Source of the DNA: Saksenaea vasiformis B4078
Taxonomy: Eukaryota > Mucoromycota > Mucoromycetes > Mucorales > Saksenaeaceae
Direction: 5' to 3'
NCBI GenBank assembly: GCA_000697055.1
Contig: JNDT01001729.1
Span: 1 to 64,000, forward strand
Length of the DNA stretch: 64,000 nt
In this document: in pieces, positions 1-11,939 of the stretch
Layout: each line of letters starts with the position of its first letter
Position numbering within the stretch: the stretch's first letter is position 1
Notes under the pieces: generated by a model
The model's input: the letters and a program-made list of their open reading frames with translations, nothing else
Databases searched by the model: none
Told to the model about the DNA's origin: nothing
Translations under genes and position numbers: made by a program

Positions 1-57
1 ACAAAGATTAGGAACCTCTATGCCTGTTAGATTCTTGTATACCATTAACGGTTGTCG

Positions 58-261
58 TTACGCCACTGGTGTGGTAGATTTCCTCATTTCGCCACCCATT
101 TTTTGCTGCAATTGCTGAAAATTGGCCTCAAAAAGATTTGCTACTACCCCGTCTTCTTCGAAAACCTCCTCTGAAACGTTGGCATCAACGGAAGCGGATA
201 CTTCTTCATGATGCATGTGGTCGTTGTGTTGCTGTTGCGGAGTGTTCATAGCTGACAGCAA
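58..261 (-). CDS. Hypothetical short ORF, left edge
   Basis: An open frame of 67 codons reads right to left. It is rich in Gln, His, Glu and Val, acidic in the middle (SEEVFEEDGVV), and shows no domain I recognise. It could be the first exon of a gene running off the left edge, or a chance frame. No convincing donor site ends it. The next gene on the right (BTG/Tob) is on the opposite strand, so if real the two would share the intergenic region holding the 41-bp tandem repeat. I do not assign a function. Confidence 0.25.
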   Translation of the reverse strand: MLSAMNTPQQQHNDHMHHEEVSASVDANVSEEVFEEDGVVANLFEANFQQLQQKMGGEMRKSTTPVA

Positions 262-298
262 GAAGCAAGCTTCCTTTTGGAGCTCCGTCGCCTAGAAG

Positions 299-415
299 TC
301 CGAAGATTAACTGAGCGATTTTATTTGCTGTCTTTAACATCCGAAAATTAACTTGAGATATTCATTCGCTGATTTTTGATTCCGAAGATTAACTCGTCAT
401 TTTTATTGGCGCAGA
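299..415. repeat. Three-copy 41-bp tandem repeat
   Basis: Three imperfect copies start at about 299, 340 and 381, each opening with tccgaaRattaact and followed by a T-rich stretch with ttatttgctg or a variant. The spacing is 41 bp both times. Looser ttaact..tttattggc echoes continue to about 600. The block lies in the 0.4-kb region upstream of the BTG/Tob start, so it may be a promoter-associated repeat, but no function is shown. Confidence 0.7.
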
Positions 416-644
416 ATACCACAGACACCGTAGGCGAGCCCAATAAGGCATTACCGGCTGAGCTCAAAAGTTGTTAAGCCGCAATGAAGAGTCACCATTG
501 CCCCGACAATGTATGATTACCTGTTTGGGTAGCCATTAACTCCCGTATGAACAAATTTATTGGCTGCTTAACTCCCAGACATGTTAACCGCGGCCATTTA
601 TTAGCACGACGTGCACGTTTCTCTCTTTTTCATTAATCTTCAGA

Positions 645-1258
645 ATGTACCTTGAAATCATCGAAGCCGGAAAATTCCTTGCACGATTTTTGCAAGATTA
701 TACACAAGAAGACATACTTTCTCGATTCCAGGATGAGCTGGCAAAGCTTCTTGAACAACGATTCACTGGCCACTGGGATCCCAAACAGCCATATCGTGGC
801 AACGGCTACCGAGCGTTGACAAATATCGACAATATATTAGATCCTGTTATAGTGGCTGGTGAGCGAATTTTCAATAGATATTAACGTTATTACTGACACA
901 TGTAATATTGTCTACAGCAGCTGAAAGTGCGCAGTTACCCGTCTTATTAGTGCAGTCCTACTTACCTCGAGACCTTGTGCTATGGATCGATCCGTTTTCA
1001 GTGTCTTACAGGATAGGCGACCACGGAAATATCATGACATTATACGAAGACCGTTCACGCGGACGCATTTCTCTTCGACCTGACAGAGGCAACAAGAAAA
1101 AATCGTATGACACTAGTCCGTTACAATTCATCCAGCAAAGAACCACCGTCCCTATTCGCATTTCTCCACCGACCAGTCCGGAAAATACCAAGCTGACAAA
1201 GAAAGAGCCAAAACACCAGGTATCCCCATTGGCTAAGCGGCCAGTACTGGTCAACTAA
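645..1258 (+). CDS. BTG/Tob family anti-proliferative protein
   Basis: Exons 645..858 and 918..1258 give 184 residues. The N-terminal half is a complete BTG/Tob domain: box A around YRGNGYRALT and box B around LPRDLVLWIDPFSVSYRIG. Box B follows directly across the single 59-nt GT-AG intron, whose phase keeps the domain intact. In animals and fungi this fold binds the Caf1/Pop2 deadenylase of the CCR4-NOT complex and promotes mRNA poly(A) shortening; that role here is inferred from family. The C-terminal 70 residues are basic and Ser/Pro/Lys-rich, with no PAM2 motif that I can see. The start was chosen as the first ATG of the domain frame, a few bases after a T/C-rich stretch. Confidence 0.88.
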
Positions 1259-1531
1259 TAATTTCACCACTTCCACAACATACTCGCTGTCCCCTCCCCT
1301 TTTCTTACTCCAACACATAAAATCATTACACGCATTGTCATGTTCATCTTGTAATAAAACATATTGTACGATTTACGGATATTACTATAGTTGGTATCAA
1401 TCCATGTCCCATTTGATACACGAGCAGATTTTGTAAACGAAAGAAGCATCACTATAAGAAAATAGGTGGCGAACGTTAACAGGATCTTTCCGCATTTCCT
1501 TTATTGAACATGAGGTGATTAAATATCCTTA

Positions 1532-1583
<52 letters not shown>

Positions 1584-4382
1584 ATGGATCTATGGTACCG
1601 TAAAGGTTAGATCTTTGGACTGTAAACGGAAGATTTGCATCAAGCCGTCCCTCGTACAAACAAACCTTGTACGTTGTACAGCATGCTGTACTATCTCAAT
1701 CCCTCTGAAATGCGTGATAACCATATAACCCAGCTGCTCCCACATTACCTGTCTCCTTCGCTTAATCGACATAGCCAACTACAGGATTTCCCCAGCAAAG
1801 CACTTACTGCATACCTGAACCTCGAATAACACCTAAATTTTGCTGTCCTTTACTAAAGTATCGAAAAAAATGCAGAAATACTTGGCAACCACTCGCGCAC
1901 GTCTTATGTTCTGCTTGATGATTGCTACGGGCGTCATATAGAATTATTTTGCATACTCACATAATATGGGAGTTACACTCTTAAGATCTGCACGAAGATC
2001 AGCAGGATTCAAATTATCCCAGATGCTTCCATGTTACCCCGTTTCGACTCAGAACTTGAGTTGATTCCCACAAAGAAACTAAAACGCACGAGCTGCAATT
2101 GAGACAACCAAGGCAAGAAAACAATATTTTCTCATGGAAACATGAATAGTACAAACTTAAATGACAACAGAGCCACGTCATGCAGCTCCTTGTTCCCGTT
2201 CGTTCGTTACCAATGGCATTCTAGAATTTTCTGTTGCAGAATTGTCGATACAATGGCCAGTGTTGAAAAAAAAACATGTGCTAACCGATGCTGCCAGTGT
2301 AGATCGCTGGAAAAGCATCTGTTTCCTGTAATGATGCTTGCTGTTCAGCACTTGTTTCCCATGATATCCCTTCTGCTTGCAAAGCTTGTTTACTACCTAT
2401 TGGTCGGCTGGTTTATGTAAAGCCTGTTCAATCGCTCCTAGGGGTGAGTACTACTGTTGATAACGTTAGTCTGCAACGGGAAAGTGTTATACAATTATGC
2501 CACTCATTTCTGTCCATTTACATGTGACAAATTTCCATCCCATCAAGGATAACATTGATCCGCAGGGACTCATGCGTATAGCAAGCTCTATCACCTCAAG
2601 CATGCAGTTAAAGATTGGAGTATGTTATTTAAGGATGGTAGCGCTAGAAAGTCTGATACGCAAAAGCCCAACTAGTACTTCTCAAAGCAATCAGGCTTTA
2701 TGCACCTTCAGAGATTACTTGCATCCACCGTAAAATTCCCATCCCTTTTTATCTCGAGGGCTCAGTTTACCAAGCATGGGTTCTCTATGCTTACTAGAAG
2801 TCATTATGCTACGAACCAAATAGTGTAAAACGTTCGCAAGCATGTATGAACAGCAATAGAGAGTGACAGATAGCTATAGAGCTACTATAGCTCTACGACA
2901 ACCGGGCGGCCTTGAGAAAAAAAAATAGCATCGAAACTATAAGAGACCGTTATGCAATGAAATCTCTAACTGGGAATGGTGACAATCGTTCATATTAGCT
3001 GTGATATTATTATAGCGTTGGTGTTCTAACTTATATTTTGTTAACATCTTCTCCAGTAAAATCATAATTTGCGATTTGGATCCGAGGCTGTAGACATGCA
3101 ATAGTTGACTTATCTTGCCATGTACCGTATTCACGCTGGACAGAGGGAGGATATTGCTAAAATTTGTCTATTAAAAGGTTGTTCACGCTATCACAGGCAA
3201 GTCCTGCATTAGTAAATGAATTCATGAATATGCCGTAAAACGTGCCAGTGCGAAAACATAGTATTCCGAATGCATGCTAAGGGAAAAAGGGGCAATGAAA
3301 TTTAACACAACACCCCCTGACTAACAGCTCTGGGATCTCTACTTTTCTAAGGGTAAAGATCATCCGCATTGCCATGAGAATAAGAAAATCCCATGAAGTA
3401 CGAGTAAAGAAAAAAAGTGGTCAGTCAGTATGTATCACCAATTTCTTTGCTTTGAAATACATATCAACAAGTATGGAACATAAAGCGTTGAAGATCTGTT
3501 GTCTCGGAGAAAAGAAGCTGCTAAAACGACGATCCTAGCCAGTGATTGCTGTTAACAGCTGAGACGCCTATTGAATCTCGTGACAATCTTCACGGATCAA
3601 ATCTCTGACAGACCTGCGCTGTGTCGTTTCAATATTTCAATAAATTTCTTCATAGAGAAGCCATAGCAATCAACAATTAGACGCATCACATATGGCAGCA
3701 ATCTTACAGCAGTAATTAGTAATAGAGTCTTATTTCGGCAATCTATTTGTATCGCAGTTGGATCATAAGGTTTATGCTTGCAAACAACATCGTCTACGTT
3801 ACACAAGCGTCTGGCATGATGGTGGTAGTCTCTATTGTGACAACGCTGTACACAGCAATCAAGGCGGAAGCGAGAAAATTGTTATTTATCAACCTTTTTT
3901 TTAAGAAAAAATTGCGCAGGACTCGATTCTACGTCCTTATGATGTCCGCAGACACGCAAGTACAGCAGAAAAGCAAATGAAAAGATTGCTAGTGTTTATA
4001 TGCTCACCAACTGGTGCCATAAGACTAGCGCACTAAGTCACTTACATTGGAGGGCATTAAATGTGCGCAACGTATCTTTTTCCTTTTGGCCCGTAAGCAT
4101 TCGTTATTCGGACATACTAAATTAGCGTAGCGCTCAGGTCCATCCAACAAATGAACAGAGATCCTTAATGAGAATTTTATACTATCCATGATAAGCTTTT
4201 ACGACAATCCAGGAACGCTCTGTTTTTATTATATCAGATTCTTTTCGAATCCGGTGCAGAAAACAGGAAGGGAAAGAAAATGAGCATCACTGATCGTTGT
4301 CTCGCAAGAAAAGCGCCGTCACAAAAGAAACTCGGGGCGTTTGTTCCTGCGAGATCAAGTCGATCTGTCAATCAAAGCGATC
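1259..4382. other. 3.1-kb stretch without a recognisable gene
   Basis: No frame longer than about 90 codons has protein-like content, and I recognise no domain, RNA gene or terminal repeat. It begins with the BTG/Tob 3' end (aataaaac near 1353) and contains a long pure T tract. The short frames near 2142-2420 and 2497-2733 could be scraps of an old element but match nothing I know. Confidence 0.5.
1534..1581. repeat. 48-nt T homopolymer
   Basis: An uninterrupted run of T. Read on the minus strand it is a poly(A) tract of retrotransposed-element type, but no element body or target-site duplication is evident beside it. Confidence 0.9.
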
Positions 4383-7300
4383 ATGCGCCAACAACATACT
4401 CAAAGACAGGGATCATCGAACAATCGTGGCGGTGGACGATCGCATGGTGGTCTAAGGCGAGACGCTTCGTCAACAAAACAGATCAGTCTTCCGCAGACCA
4501 TTCGAGAAGAACTGGAAGAACAAGGTTCTATTATTATTGAATGGTTCTTCAAGAGGATCGTCATAAATGCTAAAGCATGTTTCCTTATGTAGAGGCCGAT
4601 GACCGTACTTTTCAAAGTCATTACGTTAATCGCGCGGCTACTCGTAAAGAACGCCGGAAACAAAAGCGTTTAGAGAAAGGCAAGCGGAAAGCAGCACACC
4701 ATGAGCAAAAACGACAAGCTGTGGAGCCACCAGCCAAACGACAAAAGAAGGGTGGCGCTGTCAATGAGAAAACTGCACAAAGTGCGCCTAAACCGGTCGA
4801 AAAGCCAGCACCTAGTCAGAAAACGAAGCCAACAAAGAAACCCGCTGAGGACAACGTGAAAAAATTAGCAAAGTCAAACCCTCACTTGTATTCTCTTCTG
4901 CAATCAGACAACCTTATTGAAGGCTCCTCAAAAGATGTGTTTGAACAAGACGACAAGGATATCGCATACTGGGAAAAGAAGTTAGGAATCACGAAAAAGA
5001 AGGGGTTGGGCAAAGCTTTTGAAGAGGACGGATTGATGGATCTATTGGGTGATCTTGACCAAGCTTCAGACAGTGATAGTGATGAAGCTTATCTTAAACA
5101 AAAGCGAATGAAGGCAAAAGAAGCCCAAAAGAAAGCAAAAATGAACGATGACGCAGAAGAGGTACAGTCAGTAACGGGAAATACGCCGATATTTAATAGA
5201 TCCCTATGCGTAGGCGATGGATGAGCTTTTTGCAGGTTTCGAAGGCAGCGATGACGATGATGATGAGGAAGATATGGAGGAAGCCGATATTGACTATAGT
5301 GATGTGGAGGAGGACGAGGAGGATGAAGAAGAAGAAGAGGAGGAAGGAAGCGTCATAGACATGGAAAGCGACGAAGAAGAAATGGAGGACGAAGAAGAAC
5401 AGATGAATGAAGACAGTGAGAATGAAGAAGACGATGAAGACCAATTGATGGAAGATGATGAAATTAGCCTCGTAAGTTCTAACGAGGACAGGATGTTTTC
5501 ATTCTGACATTTACGCTGTGACAGACATCGGAGGACGAAGAACAGGAAGAGAAAGAGCAGAAAAACGAAGTTAAGGAACTACCTAAAAAGGAGAATGTCA
5601 GCAAATATATCCCGCCTCATCTGCGAAAAGCGGCTACTACCAAGTCGGAACAGCAGCTACGCTTGCAAAGACTTCTCCAAGGTCTCTTTAACAAATTGAG
5701 TGAAAGTAACATGGAAAGTATCCTTATGGATGTCGAAAAAGCCTACGGCAACTACGCGCGACATGGTAAGTTTCTGAAGACATGTAATGCACTGGAAGTC
5801 TAAAGTTTTGCTTAGATGTGACCTCGACGATTACCGAGATTGTTCTGTCTTCTATTTCACAAAAGTCAAATTTGCTTGATTCATTTGTCATCATTTATGC
5901 AACTGTTGTTGGCAGTCTGTACCGACTCATTGGCATTGAGTTTGGTAAGACTTTGCTCTTTATTGTTGTAAACATATCTAACGACTCGTTCAATAGCTGC
6001 ACATTTTGTCCAGACACTGGTGGAATCGTTCGAGAAAAATTACAATGACTGTCGAAAAGCAATTGCTACCGGTGAAGATCGAGGAGAGGAAGGACCTGCT
6101 GGAGCAAAAGAATCCAAGAATCTGTTGACATTGACGCTGGAGCTCTATAACTTCCAAGTCATATCATGCGTGCTTATGTACGATCTCGTTCGAATGCTTA
6201 TAGGAAATTTGGATGAACAAAGCGTTGAACTCTTATTGAAGATCGTGAAAAGTAGGTGGAAAGAAACACACGGCAGGGATAGGGAGATGCTGACCATGTA
6301 GCATAGCCTGTGGAGCACAGTTGCGTGCAGATGACCCTGCAGCGCTGAAGGATATTATCGACGAAATTCAAAAGGAAACAGCAAAACGCGACCCATCATC
6401 TATATCGTAAGCGCGGTTTTTTCGAAAGCGAGAAAGACAATGTACTAATGATCCATGTGCTTTTAGTGTTCGTCACAAGTTCATGCTTGAAACGATTGCC
6501 GCAGTGAAAAACAACAAGATCAAGGGTGGGGCGGCAGTCAGCGATAAAGAGATGGTGCTCAAGATGAAGAAATACCTTAATGGACTTGGAAAGAAAAGAG
6601 CTGTGCGCAGTACCGAGCCTTTGCGTGTGAGTCTTGAGGATATTCATCAGATTGAAACAAAAGGTGAGGACGAGAAGAAAGAAAGGGATTGGAACTTAGC
6701 AGTGTGTTCCTGTAGGCAAGTGGTGGCTGGTAGGCGCTTCTTGGAAGGACAATTTGGTCGGAACGGAAAGCAAACACGGCACGAGCAAAGTTCCCGAGGA
6801 TCTTAAGAAAGATCAGTCGATGCAGGAGGCCTTGCTGAAGCTTGCGCGGAAGCAGGGTATGAATACTGATATTCGAAGAAGCGTTTTTGTTACCATTATG
6901 GGTGCAGAGGTCAGTCAGTCAGTCACAAGCCATGTATAGAGAGAGAGAGAGAGAGGGAGCGAGCTGACAACATAAACAGGATTACGTGGATGCCTTTGAG
7001 AATTTGATGAAGCTTGCATTGTCGGAAGTACAACAAAGAGAAATAGCGCGTGTGTTGCTGCAGTGCACAGGCAACGTAAGTTGATTTGATTGGATTAGAG
7101 GGGGGAGGACGAAAAAAAAACGCTAAAATACTTTTTAGGAGAAAACGTTTAATCCTTACTATATGCTTGTGAGCAAGCGACTTTGCGAGTACAACCATTC
7201 CTTCAAGGTGACCTACCAGTACTGTTTGTGGGATTTCTTGCGAGAATTGGGAGAAACAGAAGTTGGTGGTCTCGATCGGTCAACAGAAGTGACAGGTGCT

Positions 7301-7663
7301 GGTGGCAGGAACATCCGATTAAGCAGAGTTGTCAATGTGGCCAAATTTTATGCCTATCTGATTGCTCAGGGGTCCTTGTCATTAACTGTCTTGAAAAGCG
7401 TGAATTTCATGACATTGACTGACAAAGGAAGGATCTTCCTGGAGATTATGTTTGCAAACATTTTCCTGCAGTCCAAAGAAGGTGGCCCGCAGGCCGTGGC
7501 CAACGTCTTTGGTAAGGTGACAACGTTGCCAACGCTGGCACAAGGTTGTGTCTTTTTCATGCATGATTCGGTGATCACCGGAAAGCACTCGAGCTTGAAC
7601 GAGGCGGAGATGGAAACGGTGCGTTGGGGTTGCAAAATTGCTAGAGAAGTCCTTAGTAAATAG
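4383..7663 (+). CDS. SGD1: Nucleolar MIF4G/MA3 protein NOM1/Sgd1
   Basis: Eleven exons: 4383..4524, 4593..5161, 5214..5471, 5525..5765, 5816..5944, 5997..6251, 6307..6406, 6467..6663, 6716..6909, 6980..7075, 7139..7663. All phases agree, giving 901 residues. The N-terminus is very basic (KERRKQKRLEKGKRKAA) and is followed by a long Asp/Glu-rich tract in exon 3. The MIF4G domain begins after YIPPHLR near residue 342, and the MA3 domain covers roughly 675-790, with the family signature ETKGKWWLVG just before it. Yeast Sgd1 and human NOM1 are nucleolar and needed for 18S rRNA maturation. The start is uncertain: 4383 is the first ATG that keeps the frame without the less typical upstream stretch, and 4341 is possible. 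Intron 1 uses an unusual G|GTTCTA donor. Confidence 0.9.
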
Positions 7664-8753
7664 AATGGGCTATGCATTACCACAAGAAAAGTACAACATT
7701 CTTTTTTTTTCTTTCTCACACAGACGAGGCAAGGTTACACAACCCGGGTGTGTCATAGTTGTATACGGCGATCTGATCTTTGTGTGTGCATGAGCCATTT
7801 TACTCAGGCGATCTTGGTGCTTGGTCGTGTGGCACATCAGTTCCATTAATGCAGCTATTGAATGGTGTAACTATGTACCTGATATGCCAAAACTGGTAAG
7901 GTCTGGTTAGTTCAGCGTCACCTGGTTTAAACTAAGGGTCCCTGCATCCATGGTGATCAGTCGACCCACAGCCAGGGTTTTAATTGTTGTCTGGGTTGCT
8001 TAGCTAATGAACCTGGCATACTAAAACAAGCGATACGGAAAGAAGATGTGTCACGTTTTTCTTATTGTGTCTGACTCACATGAGGCAAGGGCCAAGCCTA
8101 CAGGGAGGCTGACTGACTCAGACCCTTTCTGTGACCTGTGCATGTGTCGTCAGCAAGGTTACTAGGGTGAGTGCGTGCATGCGTGATCCAGTTAGATGCA
8201 ACTCCGGGTTAAATATGTGGGAATTACAAAATACGGGTGCCTTTTGTTGTTGTTGTTGACAACGAATGATGGATTCATAGTAACAACAACATTTTTTTTC
8301 TGTTGATTGATTACTTTTGATGTGGGACGGACCATTGTGTTTGTCTTTCATCATTGTTTAATTAATTGATTGAATTAACCCGGGTTGGAGTGGTGCTGAT
8401 GTAATCCTTAAAAATTTTTTTTCCTTCTCCTTCTCCTTCTTCTTCTTCTATGGACACCGTCATAGCGGATGTAACAGTGATTAAGATAAGAGTTGATCAG
8501 ATGCTGTTCTTAGGTAAGAAGTTCTTAATTTCAATTTACCCGCGCAAACGCGACAAACGCGTGTGTAGACTGTATTGTAATGTACCAGCGATAAATCTAA
8601 ACATACCGGTTGGTTGTGAAGGTTGCACTCGTTACAAAAGGGAAATTTTTTACGCTTTTTGTTGTCAATCGTGTGTGATGCCAGATTTTTCCCTTCTTTA
8701 TATTTAATGCCGTCAACTTTTTGTCTGTTTTTCTGTTTCTTTACCAGAGAACC
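7664..8753. other. Intergenic region, no gene seen
   Basis: About 1.1 kb between two plus-strand genes. It has mixed composition, a CTTCTT pyrimidine run near 8426-8450, and no coding frame I trust. The ttaccag just before the chitinase ATG could be a 3' splice site of a 5'-UTR intron. Confidence 0.5.
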
Positions 8754-11750
8754 ATGCTATATCCTGTGTCATTCCTTCTTCTCGCGGCTGGCTTCGCGAC
8801 AACAAACGTACTTGGATACGAGGTACATAAAAAGGAAAAAAAAAAGAAAAAAAAACCAAGCAAAGAACAAAACAAAAGATCTGATCTAAACATTTGTTAT
8901 AACAACAAACAGAATGGCTGCAATACAAATCTCGTAGAATGTAAAAACGGTGGACGAAAATGCGGGATCCAGTATCTTTTAACACGATTAACTTAGATTG
9001 GGGTCAAAACTCCTATGGTGCAGCTCATCCTCATGATCCTGCCAATTGGCAAAAACCACTTCGTTTCTACTGCGAAGATGATACTGCCGACGTCTTTCCC
9101 ATCTCCTTCTTGACAAAATTCTTCTCCACGGGTGGTCTGCCTGAAATCAATCTAGCAAACGTAAGCTACCAAAAAAAAAAGGTTCTCTGTTCTTTGGTGC
9201 TCAATGTTCTCCTCTTAGTACTGCAACAACGTTGACAACTCTACCTTTCCCAATTCAAGCCTCGCTGACTGTAGCGCCATGAGCGACGATATCAAGTACT
9301 GTCAGAAGCGCGGTAAACTTGTCACTCTGTCTTTGGGTGGAGCAACAGGTGGTGTCGGATTCGGTTCTCAAGACGAGGCTGTCAAGTTTGCCGACAATGT
9401 GTGGGATCTGTTCCTGGGTGGCTCTTCTAAAACTCGACCATTTGGTGACGCCTCTCTCGATGGGTATGGAGAAACACATAGTTCCCATGGTTACATTGCT
9501 CATCTTTCTTTTGTAGTGTCGACCTGGACATTGAAGGAGGAGGAACTAGCTGTAAGTGATTTATAGGAAAGAAAAAAAAATGATCTTCTGACCTGATTGT
9601 ACATTAGACTACAAGGAGTTCCTGCTACAACTCAAATCGAAATTTAAGGATTCCAACAAAAAATACTACATCACTGCTGCTCCTCAGTGTGTCTATCCTG
9701 ATGCTAACCTTGGTGCTACCATCAACGCGGTCGGTTTTGACGCCATCTATGTCCAGTTCTGTAAGTTCCTGCAAAGAAGGTACAGAGCAAAAGGCTGACA
9801 CTTTTCTTGCATAGATAACAACCCGTGTGGTGTACAGACCTACAATCCATCCAAAGGCTCGAACTGGAACTTTGGTATTTGGGATTACTGGGCCAGACAT
9901 CTGTCTCCCAACAAGGATGTGAAGGTGTACGTTGGTGCCCCCGCAAGTTCGACTGCCGCTGGATCCGGTTATATCCCGTTGGATCAACTCTCAAAGCTTG
10001 CGGTCAATATGCGAGAATCTTTCCCTAGTTTCGGTGGCGTTATGTTCTGGGGTAAGAAGGGGGGAATCAAATGAGTGCTTGTCACCAGACAGTTGACTCC
10101 TACTCTTCTTTTCTCAGATGCTTCTCAGGCTTATGCAAACGATCGTTACGATGTTGGTATCAAAAAGGCATTGAACAATGGAGGATCATGCAATAAGCCA
10201 TTTGTGTATCCCAAGTGTGATGCACCAGAATGGAAATCCGGTGGAGATGGCTATCATGGCGGAAGCCGCGTATCATACAAGTAAGTCTGCATGAATACCT
10301 TTTTATAAATCCAGTTGATCTAACTATTCCTTTTTTCATATGATAGAGGGTAAGTTTGAAAGAGCCAAAAAAAAAAAGGGTATGAGGCTGAATCAGATGA
10401 ATATTATTCTCTGCCTTCCAGGTATATTTGGGAGGTATGTTATCTTGTGGGGACTTGTCGATAGCAGACCTGACGCAAGGATTCTATTTCTTTAGGCCAA
10501 ATGGTATGCAAGCGAAGAGCCTGATGGCACTGTCGATGGCACATGGACCATCAGTAAGTGGATAAAACCTATCGATCAGTCTATATTCATTGGTCTCTAG
10601 TCAGCGCTTGTGCCGGTTCAAGCACTAAGCCCACGGTCAGTTCAGCTGTCTCAAGCTCGATCACGCCAACCAAGAGCGAATCTCGATCGCAAACAGCTAC
10701 GCCCACCTCTTCTAAGCAATCGGACACAACCACTACTACGACGACTACAACCACCACTACCTCGGCAGCAACCCCTACCCACGGATCTGGTTCCTGCAAC
10801 CAGATTTCGGAGTGGTCGGCTTCCAAGGTGTACAACAAGGGTGACGAGGTCGTCTACAAATCTCAGATTTGGGTGGCTGCATGGTGGACGCGAGGAGATG
10901 AGCCCGGTGGAAAAACAGGTGTCTGGTCCGTTGTGGGTCCGTGTGAAAAACAAGCGCCTGCGCAGTCTACAGGCACACATGACAAGGATACTCCCCTACC
11001 AGGTAAAAAAAAAAAAAAAAAGAGGACGGGCTGGCGGTGACTAAAAGCCGAGTTGACAGATATCCAGACGGTCGATAGCAAGCGCTGTGATCAAGCAGCT
11101 CCATGGAAACCAGATACTACATATACGGAAGGCAGCAAAGTGATTTACAAGTAAAGAACAGTGTGATTGTGTGATTGATCTGGTTGTTTAATCGCGATGG
11201 TAAACTTTTAGGGGCGCCGTTTACGCCGCGAAATGGCGAAACCTTGTAAGTTTTTTTTCTTTTTCTTTTTGGGACCGAGCGCATGATTTTCTGGATTACT
11301 GAAACTTATTATTCTAGAATGAGGAGCCGACAGTGTCGAATGCAGATGTATGGGAAAAAGACCCAGCCTGCTCCGCTAAGCATATGTCAAAACGTAAGTG
11401 TACCGGGTTTTGTGATTCCGTCCTAAACTTTCCTGCAGGTGCATGCCAAAAATTATGGGCCAGAAACGCAATTTACGAAGAAAACAGTCTTATCGCTCAT
11501 GGTAACAAAGAAAACAAGAAGAAGAAGAAGAAGACGCTTTGACTCATCGACTTTGTGTTGGTTTAGAGGGCGAATTGTATCAGGCGCAAAAACGGACGAA
11601 CGGCGAGGAGCCGGGAGATGACTTGATGTAAGTTGAATACAAAATGCGTGTGACAACTTTATGACTTGGAAACTTTTTAGGGCCTGGGGCAGAGTGGGGT
11701 CTTGTGGTACCCGAGGACGAAAGACTACAAGAAACTTGATTTCATATTGA
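8754..11750 (+). CDS. Secreted GH18 (class III type) chitinase with four chitin-binding modules
   Basis: Eighteen exons: 8754..8822, 8913..8940, 8997..9160, 9219..9463, 9517..9551, 9608..9760, 9815..10051, 10118..10280, 10347..10349, 10422..10434, 10496..10553, 10601..11002, 11060..11150, 11212..11245, 11318..11393, 11439..11501, 11567..11627, 11681..11750; 654 residues. A signal peptide (residues 1-20) leads into the GH18 barrel starting at EYWGQNSYG. The catalytic motif DGVDLDIE is intact, with Glu as the acid. After residue 340 come four Cys-bounded CBM5/12-like modules with YKG..WEAKW-type cores, near 345-395, 456-505, 533-590 and 592-640. A Ser/Thr-rich linker, probably O-glycosylated, separates the first two. 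The expected role is chitin hydrolysis in the wall or outside the cell. Modules 1 and 3 share an intron at the same Lys codon; module 1 adds a 3-nt exon there. Confidence 0.9.
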
Positions 11751-11939
11751 GCTTCGTGGGGGCGCAAAGGGTTTGAGAAGATGTTATTGTTTGGAAATAA
11801 TAGTAGTAGTTAGTTGTAGTTGATCTAGCTTCTTTCTCTCTATCGGATCCATTCATCTTGCTAAATTAAAAACCACAAATCCTTATCTTGCGCAAAAAAA
11901 AAAAAGAAATATATGTAGCGGGGAGGGGGAGTTTCTTTT

